From the NCBI RefSeq assembly GCF_001641265.1, contig NW_020167547.1, forward strand, positions 305,091 to 369,090: DNA of 64,000 nucleotides. Direction: 5' to 3'. Each line of letters opens with the position of its first letter. The first letter of the stretch is position 1. The DNA is from Pseudogymnoascus destructans (taxonomy: Eukaryota; Ascomycota; Leotiomycetes; Thelebolales; Thelebolaceae). The notes under the pieces were generated by a model, which saw only the letters and a program-made list of their open reading frames with translations, had not been told where the DNA came from and ran no database searches. A program made the position numbers and the translations under genes. This document shows, one piece after another, positions 41,411-52,321 of the stretch.

Positions 41411-42450
41411 CTTCGATGCTGGTGTGCCACCAAGTTGTAAGAACTTACCCATCATCCAAATGAGCTGGTGGTCACACGAACAGTCCAATGTGACACAAGG
41501 GAACTCGTGCGTCTCAAAAGTCTCCAAAGGGGTCAGATACTGGAGAGTAGATATGGCTTCATTATTGCCGCTTGTTCTCTACGTGGGAAAACTCTCCCTT
41601 GTAAAGACTTATAATGCAGCAGCCTAGGGACCCCGAACTAACTCTTTACCAATTATATGCACTTGTGTGCATTTGTGTGTGCATCTGTCCTTCAATCCTT
41701 CAGCTGCACCTTATGAGTTTGTTTGTGTGTCCAAGTCCGTGAATTAGTGATAGCGAGTATTAACCAACAGAGACTAGTACTGTCTGCTCGTAAAAAATAT
41801 CCAATCAAATTCAAAGGGGTCTATTCCCATTCTCAATCTCTATTTCTAGAAAGAGTCCCTTCCTTTGATCTGAGATCTATCCTGTCAATTATGCAACTAT
41901 ACAAACAGGGGTCTTTAATTACCCCCTCTCCTTTCACCCTTTCACCCATCCCTCTTCCTATACTTGTTCTCCAACTTTGCTATCTAAAGCAGAAGGGCAC
42001 AATTGTAAACAGATCTATTCTCTTTCAATGCTATGCATCTATATTCAGCTACGACCTCCCCTTGCTCAGTCTTAAACCTTCCAATCGACTATCATTTGAA
42101 TTGCCTTTCAGCCCTTCTCATTTGGTGTCCTCAAAACCCAAGCCCTCATTAACATCCAAAGTAACTTTTAACACATTCTTACTTCATAAAGACGTCACTA
42201 GACCCTGCGTCTCATATAGCCTGTCTGTTAATTAAGTCTCCACATATATATACAGGTGACCTGCCCCAACAGGAGTCGGTTGACGGGGCAGGTCACCTAC
42301 ATACAGGTTCAATACAACGTAGTAACATGCGAACAAACCTAGACCTCTCACCCTGATATTTACTCTTGGCCCATAGGAAAATTCACAGAGCCCTCAGCCA
42401 TGCACCAAAGCCAGGTGCCTTACGTGATATATTAATGCTGTAGCTTCTAT
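41411..42450. other. Intergenic region with a 14-base hairpin
   Basis: About one kb, mostly AT- and CT-rich, without a convincing gene; a 170-codon open frame at 41723-42235 has no recognisable motif. At 42254-42267 and 42285-42298 the sequence aggtgacctgcccc and its exact complement form a stem with a 17-base loop. Confidence 0.55.
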
Positions 42451-43357
42451 CTACTTCGCTTTGTGGCCGTTAGGTTTCGGAATCTTGCTCCTGAACGTAT
42501 ACATGAACAGCTGCTCTCTGGTCCACACCTCCTTATCCTTATCCTCGATCTCCTCAATTAAAAATATTTTTCTCGCGGCCTTCATAAACTGCGCATCGGC
42601 CCGCCGCCTTTTCTTGAAGCAGAAGTAGATCACTGCCTGGTCGCAAGCAGTGAGAAGCTGGGTGAGAGTGAGGAGGAGGAGAGGAAAGGCCGGCTCGAAA
42701 TAGACGCAGTCAGCCGCAAGAATATGCGTCGCAGGTTTCGAAGATAGGACTTCTGGCAGAGGCTCGCCCCTATTTAGTAGTCAGTAAAGCAATCCGGTGG
42801 AGTCGTGGTGTTTGCAAATACCAATTCAGCACTAAAGGGGTAACACGTGACTCGAGGTTGTTGAGCTTGACATTCTGCTCCATCAACGGCAACATATTAA
42901 TTTGATCTGTAATGTATATCGGTGCCGTAATATTGCAAGCTAATGCGACGGCGAGTCCAACGAGTCCCCCTCCGGCTCCAAGTTCGAGTCTAAAATTTTA
43001 TGTCAGCTGACCAGATTTTTTTTTCGTGAGAGTTGAGCCGGGAACTGGAAGAAGGTGATATTGGAACGACAATAGCCACCGTTCAAGACAACAGCTCTGC
43101 TGACTGTGTTCTCACATTGTAGCATATTTCAAATCATGTTTATGTTCCCTCAGCATGTATTTTGAGAGTACCATCCCCGCCGGCCATAGTTGGCCCCCAC
43201 ATCCGCCTTTCAGGTCTTCATGGAGCTGTAGTGGTGCTGTGAGCAGCCCGTCAAAGTCTATGGACGTGGTTGATGCGGCCTTGTAGACCGGGAGAGGAGT
43301 CAAGTCTTCGCCGATAGAAAGGGGCAAGAATTCCGGAGATGGGACGCGGGAGATCAT
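42451..43357 (-). CDS. EFM6: Protein-lysine N-methyltransferase of the EFM6/METTL21 type
   Basis: Three exons on the minus strand, 43116-43357, 42822-42989 and 42451-42769, give 242 residues. The N-terminus reads MISRVPSPEFLPLSIGEDLT and is followed by GGQLWPAGMVLSKYML. Motif I for S-adenosylmethionine binding is LELGAGGGLVGLAVAL (from residue 82), then ITDQINMLPLMEQNV and the post-motif ILAADCVYFEPAFPLLLLTL, the D-C-x-Y-x-E block typical of Methyltransf_16 enzymes. Yeast Efm6 methylates a lysine of translation elongation factor eEF1A; the same role is inferred. The length fits the family and no lesion is seen. The splice joins were chosen from GT..AG sites that restore the motif I and ADCVYF frames. 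Confidence 0.85.
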
Positions 43358-43680
43358 CGCTCGGAGGGTTTTGATATCGATCTGACTTACTACTCTAGGT
43401 ACACAAGGTTGTTCGTCATCTTGGGCTGATGTATCAAAATGTTACATGACTTCAGTTTGTGGTGTTACCAGATTCAGTTTAGTGCCAGCGGGAAAGCCGC
43501 AAGCCTGACCCTCCTTTCCAAGGCGCTGACATCAATCTGAGAAGTACAGTACGTACTCTTTCTTATAACTGTACTTACTGTACCAATGTGAGCATCAAAC
43601 TACGGCATTCTCTACGCGAGTATTGTTATTTTACCTCCTATTAATCTCCTGTTTACCCCTGTTTACCTGTTTACAGTACG

Positions 43681-43779
43681 GCGCCATAAGTATGAATACA
43701 GGTCTGTGCTTAAATTGCAGTAAACGAGTTGTCTTTTTGTATGGGAGAAAGCATAGACCTGTATGCATACTTATGGCGC
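43681..43779. repeat. Foldback (MITE-like) inverted repeat
   Basis: 30-base arms at 43681-43710 and 43750-43779 (gcgccataagtatgaataca.. and its complement) match at 28 of 30 positions with a 39-base middle. They are flanked on both sides by words like cctgtttacc. No coding capacity. Confidence 0.8.
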
Positions 43780-43789
43780 TCCTGTTTAC

Positions 43790-43850
43790 CCCTAGTTACC
43801 TCCTAGTTACCGCCTAGTTACCTCCTAGTTACCTCCTAGTTACTCCTGTA
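43790..43850. repeat. Tandem repeat of about 12 bases
   Basis: The unit ctagttacctc occurs five times with small changes directly after the foldback element. Confidence 0.8.
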
Positions 43851-44560
43851 TACAGCATTGTGACCAGTAGTTTGCGAGTTATACAAAGCATACCGTTGAG
43901 AATGCTCCGTGTTTCGGACACACACTGATCAGTCAATTGAAAAGCGATACCTCACATTTCTCTACTCCTGTTTGAACCAGAGCCAGGTTGCGAAATTCCC
44001 ATTTCGTGGCTCGAGCATCTAAACCGAGGTCGATCTGCTTTGAAGTAGTGGACTTCTCGGCATGGATACCGGGTGTGGGCCTTGGATATGCTCGTCGGGA
44101 GATATCAAGCCTTATTACTCTCCAGAGATGGCAGCATACTAGTCTGGCCCCTTGATAAGTTACAGAACCATGCCCCCCTTGCAGAATGAACATTCTTATG
44201 AACGCCCTGGCTGCCGTTTCTCGTCATACCTCTTCCACTCACACAACATTAAACCTCGTGGCAAGGTAATCCAGATATGCGAGGGAGGGTCTCCGTTTGA
44301 TGATGCCTGCAGCCGCCTTGTTCGACATGGGGACGGCAGAACGCAGCCGCGAAGGTTCGTCAGGTTTGCTATGTCGGGATCCTTCCCTCCCATTTTGTCC
44401 TGTTATTTTGATATCTCGTTTGCTCTTTCATGTTGTGTCGCTGTGGATTCTTTATTTCTACCAGGCCATCTGGAGAAACCATCTTGGAGTGAAAATCCGA
44501 GTCCCCTCGGACAGCAGCAAGATGCAACTCTATATGCATCGTGGCCACGTGTGGAGAAGG

Positions 44561-47500
44561 ATGCGGTCGCAGACTGCATGCATGATTATGCTTCTAGAAG
44601 GTCTCGCTGCAGCAACGCCTACAATAAATCTCCCTTTCAACTCTCAGTTCCCACCTGTTGCGCGAGGCTCAACACCATTCAATTTCACACTTTCGGAGTC
44701 GACCTTTTCTTCAGATAAGGCATTGACCTACGCTTTGTCAAATGCACCAAGTTGGCTGTCTCTCGATAGCGCGACTCGAACTCTGTCCGGCACGCCGCCA
44801 GATTTGGCTTCTGGTACATCGCCGACCATGGATATTATTGCTACTGACGGGTCTGGGTCCATCTCCATGAGGTCAAATTTGATCGTCTCGACACGTAAGG
44901 CGCCAGAAATTACGATGCCAATTGAAGCTCAATTAAAGTCTCAGGGTGAGAACACTGCGCAGAACTCTATTATATTCAACACATCGTCTCGATTCAGCTT
45001 TAGCTTCAGCGCAGGCACGTTTACATACCCCGTCGGCAGAAGCACGTTTGCATACTTCGAAAGCCCATCTCCCATCAGCATGGTTGCAGTTACAATGGAC
45101 AACACGCCTCTGCCTCCATGGATATCTTTTGACAACTCCACAATGACATTCTCGGGAGAAACACCGGACTCGAAGGCTTTAACCCAGCCCCATGAGCGCT
45201 TCGGAATCCGCCTTATTGCGTTAGATGTGCCTGGATTTGCTGGAGCATCAGTACCCTTCTATATCGAGGTTGAAAATCACAAGATTGAGTGGGACGACAC
45301 GGCTCTAGAGATGAAAATTTTTGTTGGAAAACCATTTGAATTCAAGGCTCTCTCCGGGAGTCTGAAACTGGATGGCAAAGTAGCAAACACGGCGGATATT
45401 ATATCCGTCGCTACTACTAAGGTGCCTTGGCTCGAGTTCGACAATACCACCTATGTTCTATATGGGACCCCGCGGGAACGACGGAAAAGTGCATCGCCGC
45501 TTAATGTGACAGTTTCGGCTCAAGACAGATATGGTGGAACTGCGACGGTCGTCATTCGAGTAACACTTGCAAACAATATATTCTCCGACGGCGACACTGC
45601 CCCAATAAACGCTACTATTGGCCAACCATTCTCATACAATGTTAGCCAGGCTTTCGTCGACCCAACTGCTGTCGATATCGGAGTATCGATTTCCCCACAA
45701 GTATCATGGTTATCATTCGATTCGAAAGCTTTTAAACTATCAGGAGATGTTTCCAAATCCGCTGAGGAATCATCAATTAACATAACCATGGCCGCGACAC
45801 CCAAATTAGCTCTTTCCAAGACGGCTCCGGATTTGAAGTCATTTACCATAACTGTCGTTTCGCAGCCTCCCAGTACGTTATCTGGTATTCACACGTCAGC
45901 AATAATTGAGACTGAAGATTCAACACTAGATTCCAATGGTTTAGAAGCCACGACAGCCACAACTGATAGTGCCTCAAGACACGGTTTGACACGAGGAGAG
46001 CTTGCTGCGGCTATCATCTTGTCTATACTTGGAGTGATTTTCATGGCTGGGATTCTGTTGTACTGCGGGAGACGACAACGGAATCGCTTCAAACTGTCGG
46101 ATCCCATAGTACCTCTATCAAAAAGAGATATCTCAACACCAAGGCTTCAAAAAAAGTTCTCAATATTGGGCCTGAATGGGAGTCCAGGAAGTGCCCATCC
46201 GGGGTTGAGAGCTAAGGCTAGAAATATGGACAAGGTTACGTTTGACAACCCAGACCCATTCAGTACAAAGTATTCTGTTGCAACCGTTAGACAATCTTCT
46301 TCGTCCTCCAAGTACTCCGACGAATTATCTCCACATTTTAACGCGGGTCATAGTGGCCACAAAGATTTCTCTCGTCCATTTCAAGGCACAGGCGGGTCTG
46401 AAAACTCAATCGACGATGACCCCGATATCATAATCATTCAAAACTTCCCCAACGAACCAGACGAGGAGATCAAATCTCGTAGCATCACTGCAGCTCCCTC
46501 TGCAGTTCGCACCAAGGGCGGTACACATTCATTCCACCCCTACCGTACAACTCCCAGGGCATCACCCAACCTCGAACAACCCCCAGAGGCGACATGCACG
46601 ACAAATACGACAAAATACCGCGCGCACAAACGGCATCGAACTCCCAGCGATCTAGGCCCCCTTCTAAACACGCCGCGCAAACAGTACAGCAGTACTAGTC
46701 TCCAACGCACAGGCTCAGAACGCAGCACCAGAACAGTCCAACCCTGGAGCAAAACAAGTCGCGCCAATGGACATAATCACAGTACATCAGTCAGCCCCGT
46801 CGAGGAGAGCACCTGGGAAAGCACCCCAGGCAGCCCAATCAAAAGCTCCGCCGCCCGCCCACGCAGCAGCTTGAGTGTCGTCACCGAATCCACCGACGTG
46901 CTTTACCTGGGCCACCCCTCCCCTACGACTACAACGAATGACAGCCTCCCATTGACATTTAACTCTGCTTCGCCATTCACTCAGCCCCTACAAACCTTTC
47001 TCAACATGGCCTACTCCCCACCAGGTACCAACCTAGGCAATAGCAGATCGTCACTCTCGCAACTACCCGGTCGTCGTACTGCAGGATCGAGCCCGTTCTT
47101 CAGCGGCAGTCACCGCACGAGTGCAAGAGTGCAGTCGCGCGGCGAGATGCTCTTCGGTGCAGACAAGGAAGCGGCAGCGAAGATTAGCAGACGTCAGGCG
47201 GTGCCCGAGCCGTTGGCACTACGAAAACTTGCGAGGGATGAGAACAAATTGCAAGCTTTGCAAGATCCAGGGCTAGGACACCTGCTGGACGGGCTGGGTG
47301 GTAGCCGTATCGATCTAGCGATTAGCTCATATGCGGGTTCGATCGAGATGACGGAAGATGGCACGAGGCGCTTGGTCTCCTTCTTGGCTTCAGTAGACAA
47401 GAGGAAGAGTTGGAGCGATACGGACTCGAGGAAGTCATTCAGCGCGTGGGATTTTGAGCAAGAAAAGGAGGGCCCAAGTGAGGCCCCTACCGGGATGTTG

Positions 47501-47818
47501 CAGAGGCTTAAGAGCTACAGGAGTAACGTCTCGACCCGCTCCAAGACGACCTTTAGGGAGCAGAGTATGTGGCTCGGCAGCGAGGACAAGGATGCCCGGG
47601 GACCAACGTTTATGGAGCAGATGGCTTCGCTGGAGTATTATGGGGGGCTGTTTGGAGGCACTGCTGATAAGGGGGGGAGGTGGGCTCGGAGCCATTGGTC
47701 TGAGAGTATAGGGGGTAGTTCTAGGCGGCTATCGACACCCTTGAGCCCTAAATCCTTTGAGCTGGGGCCTTGGGCCAAGAGGGATGGGAATGATGGTGTA
47801 GGTTCTGTGGTTGTATGA
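44561..47818 (+). CDS. AXL2: Axl2-like cadherin-repeat membrane protein
   Basis: A single long frame of about 1085 residues from the chosen start (MRSQTACMIMLLEGLAAATP), the first Met giving a plausible signal peptide; the frame is open upstream to 44297. The outer part has repeated cadherin-like (CADG) domains, each with a W(L/I)SLD/SFD..(T)x(T/L)SG pattern: APSWLSLDSATRTLSGTPPD, PPWISFDNSTMTFSGETPD, VPWLEFDNTTYVLYGTP and VSWLSFDSKAFKLSGDVSK. One membrane segment follows (AAAIILSILGVIFMAGILLY, around residue 481-503) with basic residues after it. The long Ser/Pro-rich cytoplasmic tail has patches such as DPDIIIIQNFPNEPDEEIKS. In yeast Axl2 marks axial bud sites and recruits septin and Rsr1 regulators; in filamentous fungi it acts in septation and conidiation. 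Function here is inferred from architecture. Confidence 0.85.
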   Translation: MRSQTACMIMLLEGLAAATPTINLPFNSQFPPVARGSTPFNFTLSESTFSSDKALTYALSNAPSWLSLDSATRTLSGTPPDLASGTSPTMDIIATDGSGSISMRSNLIVSTRKAPEITMPIEAQLKSQGENTAQNSIIFNTSSRFSFSFSAGTFTYPVGRSTFAYFESPSPISMVAVTMDNTPLPPWISFDNSTMTFSGETPDSKALTQPHERFGIRLIALDVPGFAGASVPFYIEVENHKIEWDDTALEMKIFVGKPFEFKALSGSLKLDGKVANTADIISVATTKVPWLEFDNTTYVLYGTPRERRKSASPLNVTVSAQDRYGGTATVVIRVTLANNIFSDGDTAPINATIGQPFSYNVSQAFVDPTAVDIGVSISPQVSWLSFDSKAFKLSGDVSKSAEESSINITMAATPKLALSKTAPDLKSFTITVVSQPPSTLSGIHTSAIIETEDSTLDSNGLEATTATTDSASRHGLTRGELAAAIILSILGVIFMAGILLYCGRRQRNRFKLSDPIVPLSKRDISTPRLQKKFSILGLNGSPGSAHPGLRAKARNMDKVTFDNPDPFSTKYSVATVRQSSSSSKYSDELSPHFNAGHSGHKDFSRPFQGTGGSENSIDDDPDIIIIQNFPNEPDEEIKSRSITAAPSAVRTKGGTHSFHPYRTTPRASPNLEQPPEATCTTNTTKYRAHKRHRTPSDLGPLLNTPRKQYSSTSLQRTGSERSTRTVQPWSKTSRANGHNHSTSVSPVEESTWESTPGSPIKSSAARPRSSLSVVTESTDVLYLGHPSPTTTTNDSLPLTFNSASPFTQPLQTFLNMAYSPPGTNLGNSRSSLSQLPGRRTAGSSPFFSGSHRTSARVQSRGEMLFGADKEAAAKISRRQAVPEPLALRKLARDENKLQALQDPGLGHLLDGLGGSRIDLAISSYAGSIEMTEDGTRRLVSFLASVDKRKSWSDTDSRKSFSAWDFEQEKEGPSEAPTGMLQRLKSYRSNVSTRSKTTFREQSMWLGSEDKDARGPTFMEQMASLEYYGGLFGGTADKGGRWARSHWSESIGGSSRRLSTPLSPKSFELGPWAKRDGNDGVGSVVV

Positions 47819-49427
47819 ATATGATACAGGGTATGTGGGGTGCTATTCGGGTTTAAGTTTTGTATTTATAATTGTAATTTTTTTTTGTCGGGGTTGGAAG
47901 CCTTCTATAGAAAGGTGGATGAGGGATGGGAATTATGGAGTGATGAGGGGGAGCTTGAACGGTATTAGTTAATAGTTGAAGGGCAATTGGGTTTTTTTGG
48001 CAATTATTTTAATGTTTTATTTTATTTTTAATGGGTTTTATTTATTCGTCTTGGTCCAACACATCAAGACACTATTTATTTATATTCTTGTAAAATAACA
48101 TGCGGGCAAGTGCGCATCGGGAAACAGCTCCCACCTCCATTAGGAATCCGTCTGCATTAGGCAAGGCGCGTGCACGGACGCACCGCCGCTTTCACGGCAT
48201 ATATAGATTCTACCCTCCCTCTTTCCCTTCCCTTCTCTGTCAATTCCCCGACACCCAACACACGCCACCTCGCCTCCGACGCTCTGTCGTCTGCCTGACA
48301 TGCACCTAATGTGGGCGCCTTTCAGCCCTTCTGGTGTTGGTCCACTTTTGCCAGGCTCCTCGACGGAAACACCCCAGCCAGACACCGCATCCGGCTTGAC
48401 TCCGCGACGATCCTGCCTCCTACCATAACCCGTCGTCACTCTGGCGACGCTCAGCGCGTCGAGTCTGACTCGCATTGGCTCGTGATGCAGGTTACGGGGG
48501 GCTGAGGTCGGAGCTGAGGTCGGAGCGCCCTTGAACCCGCCTCGAATCCGCCTCATGATGCATCGTTGTCCTTCCCCTTCAGGCAGAGTGCGCAGGAGAT
48601 TGGAGGCGCTGGACGGCGGAGTCGTACACATCACGCAGCGCACAGCCAGTTGTGAAAATGCCTCACGTTGGCTAGGCTCCTCTAGGACGTCACGCTGCAG
48701 TCGAACACCCCATTCAGCTCGAGTCCGAAACGATCCTACCTCATAACTTCGACGCCGTGGCCGCGGCTAGCGCCTTGGATCTGCATCACACTGGCTTATC
48801 AAGAGCTGAGACCAGAGCAGTCTTAGGCCTGCGTTGTCATGGGACCGTTGTTTCTGCCCCTTGAGGGAGAGAGCGCCGGAGATTTGAAGTGCGGTGACGC
48901 TTCGGGCCACACATGCCGCCGGACGCAGCCAGTCGCGAAAATACCTCGCGTTGGCTCGGTCTGGGATGCGCCACCACTGCGATACTCGATAGGTCATTTG
49001 CGTGGGATCGGAGTTCATGCGGCCACCTTAGTGCTCGTCGGCGAGGCCGTGGAGCCGGGCAATCTCAGAACTGTGATGTTGCAATTGGTGGATTATGCCT
49101 GGGGCCATTCCTGCGCGAGACGCAGAGATTTTTTGCTCTGGTGTATTTTGGACAGGAAGATGGCACGAGGGGCAGCGCGATGCGACCAGAACCTACATAT
49201 GAGTCTTTCGATCCACTGCCTGCAGTTGGTGAAATATTTCAAATCGATTTTGACGCCCTCGACATGGCCACTTTTGTCCCCTATGAATATGTGCCCACGC
49301 GTCCTCGGGGTGCGAAAGCTCGCCGCGAGCCTATCACAGCAATCCAGCATCCTCAACGACCACGCTCCCGCTAAGCAGATGGGAATCGCACTTGACGCTC
49401 TATTGCCAGCAGTAGGCGCAGCATCTA
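47819..49427. other. Region with a diverged 275-base duplication and a broken reading frame
   Basis: 47819-48100 is AT-rich 3' flank. From about 48300 on, words recur at a spacing of about 275 bases: cagccagttgtgaaaatgcc near 48650 and cagccagtcgcgaaaatacc near 48930. A plus frame at 48913-49374 ends ARREPITAIQHPQRPRSR; another frame goes on beyond it with ALDALLPAVGAASNDNGSG. This suggests a decayed exon upstream of the next gene, joined by a frameshift near 49370. No function can be assigned. Confidence 0.45.
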
Positions 49428-51195
49428 ATGACAATGGGAGCGGCATGCCCGGAAATCAAGGTATTTGAGAGACTTGAATGCCACTGTAGCAAGATGACTA
49501 ACTTTGGAGTATTAGTTGAGACTAGCATTGCATATTTCGATAACTTTGGCGATTATAACGACCACTACCTCCCCACAATCGAGGAACTTTTGCATACCCA
49601 CCTACAGAAGGCGGGTTCTGGTGTGGAGGAAGAATGTTTAGAGGACGCGAGGTCCATCGACCAAAATACGTCGGCATTGAACGTCAGTTCCAGTGGTGAC
49701 CGAGGTGAGCAGCCCTAATATCTCGCGTCGCACATAACAAACTCTGACGTGATTCTTGCCGTTGTATAGGCAATCCAATTAAGCTGCGAGATGACGAACT
49801 TTGTGCCTCCGAGGACGAAATTAACTGGGAAAATATGAACGGGGATCAGGAGATTTTAGGTCGCGCTAAGATTGTGCTCAACCCGAGCCGTACGTACGCC
49901 TACTTCCGATCCCGACCAAGTATCGTCGATATTAGATTCCATGCGCCCTCTAAGCGAGCCATTACACGGCCGGATCGACACAGAAGACCCTTTTACGGCT
50001 TGTGCGGCCTGTGCTGAATCTGAGACGACAAAGCCTCTTTCTGCGCGTCATCGCAAGCAGTCTCCACGCCGGCCAAGATCCTCACAACATGGCCAACTCA
50101 TTCACGAAGATTGTGCCTATTGCAGGCAAGCTACGCCTGAATTCGATAATCCTACCTCGGAGGAGATGCAGCAGCAGCAGCAAGACGAAGAAGAGAATAT
50201 TAATAGCTATGATGATGATGGATTGCAACAGTCAGACGAAGATACCGCGAGGGTAGCGCCAATAACTGAACTGGCCGACGAACTTCCCCCGCCCAGTCCG
50301 TCCCTGTACCCAAGCCAAGAACAAGCGACGAGCAATAGCGACAATTGCAGCGACGACGAGCCCAGTACCGCCGAAGCTGAGTCAGACGACAGCGACCGGA
50401 GGCGATACCCCACCAAGCGGAAAAGGTCGTTTTTATCTTACGTTGGCCCAACGCAAGGGAAGCGTCGGCAGCATCTTCAGCCGAGCTTTACCCAGGAAGG
50501 GAGAAATTGCTCCCAGAAAAGGCCCCGTTGGAAGCCACATAATCATGGTTCGAGAGTTGTCCCAGCCTGTGGCAGTAACAGCCAATTACCTTCGCCACCT
50601 AGTTCTTTCCTAGGCTGCGGCATCCTCAGCGAATCATCCAAACACACTGCCACTGCTCACCGAGGTCACATTCCGTCTCCACTCCCCGAATTACTACTCT
50701 TTTTCTGCATTCTTTCGGGACGATTGTCATGAGCCGCAATTCTCTTTTGCCCAGCTCTCTAAACTTATCGAGGGTGTCGGCCACTCTGGGAATATCGAGG
50801 ACCTCACAATCAAGCCGCTGAAGCAACACTCGTTCCTGGTGACTGGTTTTAGCCGACTTACGCCATCCTGCCAATCTCAAAGTGGGAAGTCCATCATAAA
50901 CGCATGCCCTATCCCGCTGGGTGCAAGGCGGTCCCGGCTTGACGAAGGCAGTGGCGCTAGCGCTTTTCTATATCAGCGGCGAGGGACGTCCACCTACATC
51001 GTTTACTCTGGTTCTGGCGACAGTTCTAGCGAGGATGAACTGGGACGTTCGGACACAAGGAAGTATAGCCAATGGTCAGCGTCAAGAAGCTCCGATGTCG
51101 ATGACTTTGACGACCGCGATCCTTATACCAGTGGCGACGGTGACGCATATTCGAGCGAGGATAATGTGAAATATAGTGAATGGTCATCGCTTTAA
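49428..51195 (+). CDS. Unknown acidic, low-complexity protein with four exons
   Basis: Exons 49428-49704, 49770-49889, 49936-50574 and 50630-51195 join with GT..AG introns of 46-65 bases to give 533 residues with all frames closing. The first exon has FGVLVETSIAYFDNFGDYND and HYLPTIEELLHTHL. The middle is Glu/Asp/Ser/Gln-rich (EEMQQQQQDEEENINSYDDD) with a basic KRKRSF patch. The last exon has VTFRLHSPNYYSFSAFFRDD and IEDLTIKPLKQHSFLVTGF, then a Ser/Asp-rich end. Acidic and basic runs suggest a nuclear protein, but no domain is recognised. The true start may lie upstream in the damaged region, so this could be a 5'-truncated pseudogene. Confidence 0.5.
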
Positions 51196-52321
51196 AAGCA
51201 CAGGTTATTAGCGTTCAAGAGGAGGGCAAGTCTTGGAAGTGGATCTTCAGCAAGTTTCCGGGCAGGACTCCGGGCGCAGTACGCACGCACTGGAGCACAA
51301 TGCAGCCGAAGGCAAAATAGGCGAAGTTCCACCATGTCGCAAGGCGGCTCTTGTGGGATTTTACGTTGTGAGGGTCACTTCTTATACTTATCATAGCTTC
51401 TACGTGGTGGAAACTATGCCATGAGCGTCTATAGATAGGATAGAGCAGATCCAATGTGATATATGAATATGATCCTCGTCTATGTATTTAATAATAGCCC
51501 GGAAGGATCAACTACCGTTTCTGACGGCCCAACGCTCGTCGCGGTGCATCTCATCATTTATCGGGCTTTAGGCAGCCAGTGGTACATAACGTCTGTGTTA
51601 ACGTAGAGCCATGTGAAATAATGTAAAATCATTAGCTGCTGACTCGTCGTACAGGTACCTTGTCCATAGAGTTACAGTAAGTACAAGCAAGGCATTTTTA
51701 TTGGATATTTCCTCGACGATTGTTTGCCAAGGTCTGTCTGCGTTGTCACAGTCTCTAAATATATAACAGCCGCGATAGCCACGGTATCAGAGGCTCACCC
51801 AGCTTCTTGAGAGAAAAGCGCATAGGCTAAACTTTGCATATTGTACGTGGTCTCTTCGATTTGGTTTAACTTCTATGTACTGATGAAGCAAAACGGACTC
51901 CTCGCCATACGCGCTACGTGTTCCTCACGCATCGAGCCCTCTTACGAGCGAGGAGAGAGCGGCACCGTCGCAGGAGCTCAAAACATGGCCGACGCTAAAG
52001 ATGGCAACAGTGGTGGCGACCATTCATCGGGGGAGTAGGGGAGTATAGCGGTGTCGTCCAACATGCTCATATTGCCCAGAGCGGCCAGGCTAGGCTTACA
52101 GAGGAAATCACCATCGCCAAATCGCCCGGCAAGGGGCGCGATGTAGGGATAGTGATCTCCTCTGGCGACAACACCAAGAGGGATAGAGCTGAGAGAAAGG
52201 CTAGAAAGGAGGCGGCGGAGAAGAAGGCTAAAGGAAAAACAACAAATAATCGAGTTGATAGCGGTTAGAGGGCACTGTTGAAGATGGATCCTATTTTATT
52301 TGACCAATGCCTCCTTCTACA
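51196..52321. other. Intergenic region with a possible small broken reading frame
   Basis: From 51985 the plus strand reads MADAKDGNSGGDHSSGE and a stop. One base off, the next frame reads EYSGVVQHAHIAQSGQARLT and later RARKEAAEKKAKGK up to a stop at 52266-52268. It may be a small gene with a one-base frameshift. The rest shows nothing recognisable. Confidence 0.35.

Larger units (their letters stand above)
43358..44560. other. Region upstream of EFM6 and the AXL2-like gene
   Basis: Holds a foldback element (43681-43779), a tagttacctcc-type tandem repeat (about 43790-43850), and the probable promoters. The AXL2-like frame is open upstream to 44297, but the extra residues do not look like a signal peptide. 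Confidence 0.5.

Noticed and set aside
48140..48643. 167-codon minus-strand frame
   Set aside because: Gly/Arg-rich with no known motif, in a region of old duplications; it looks like a chance frame in GC-rich sequence.
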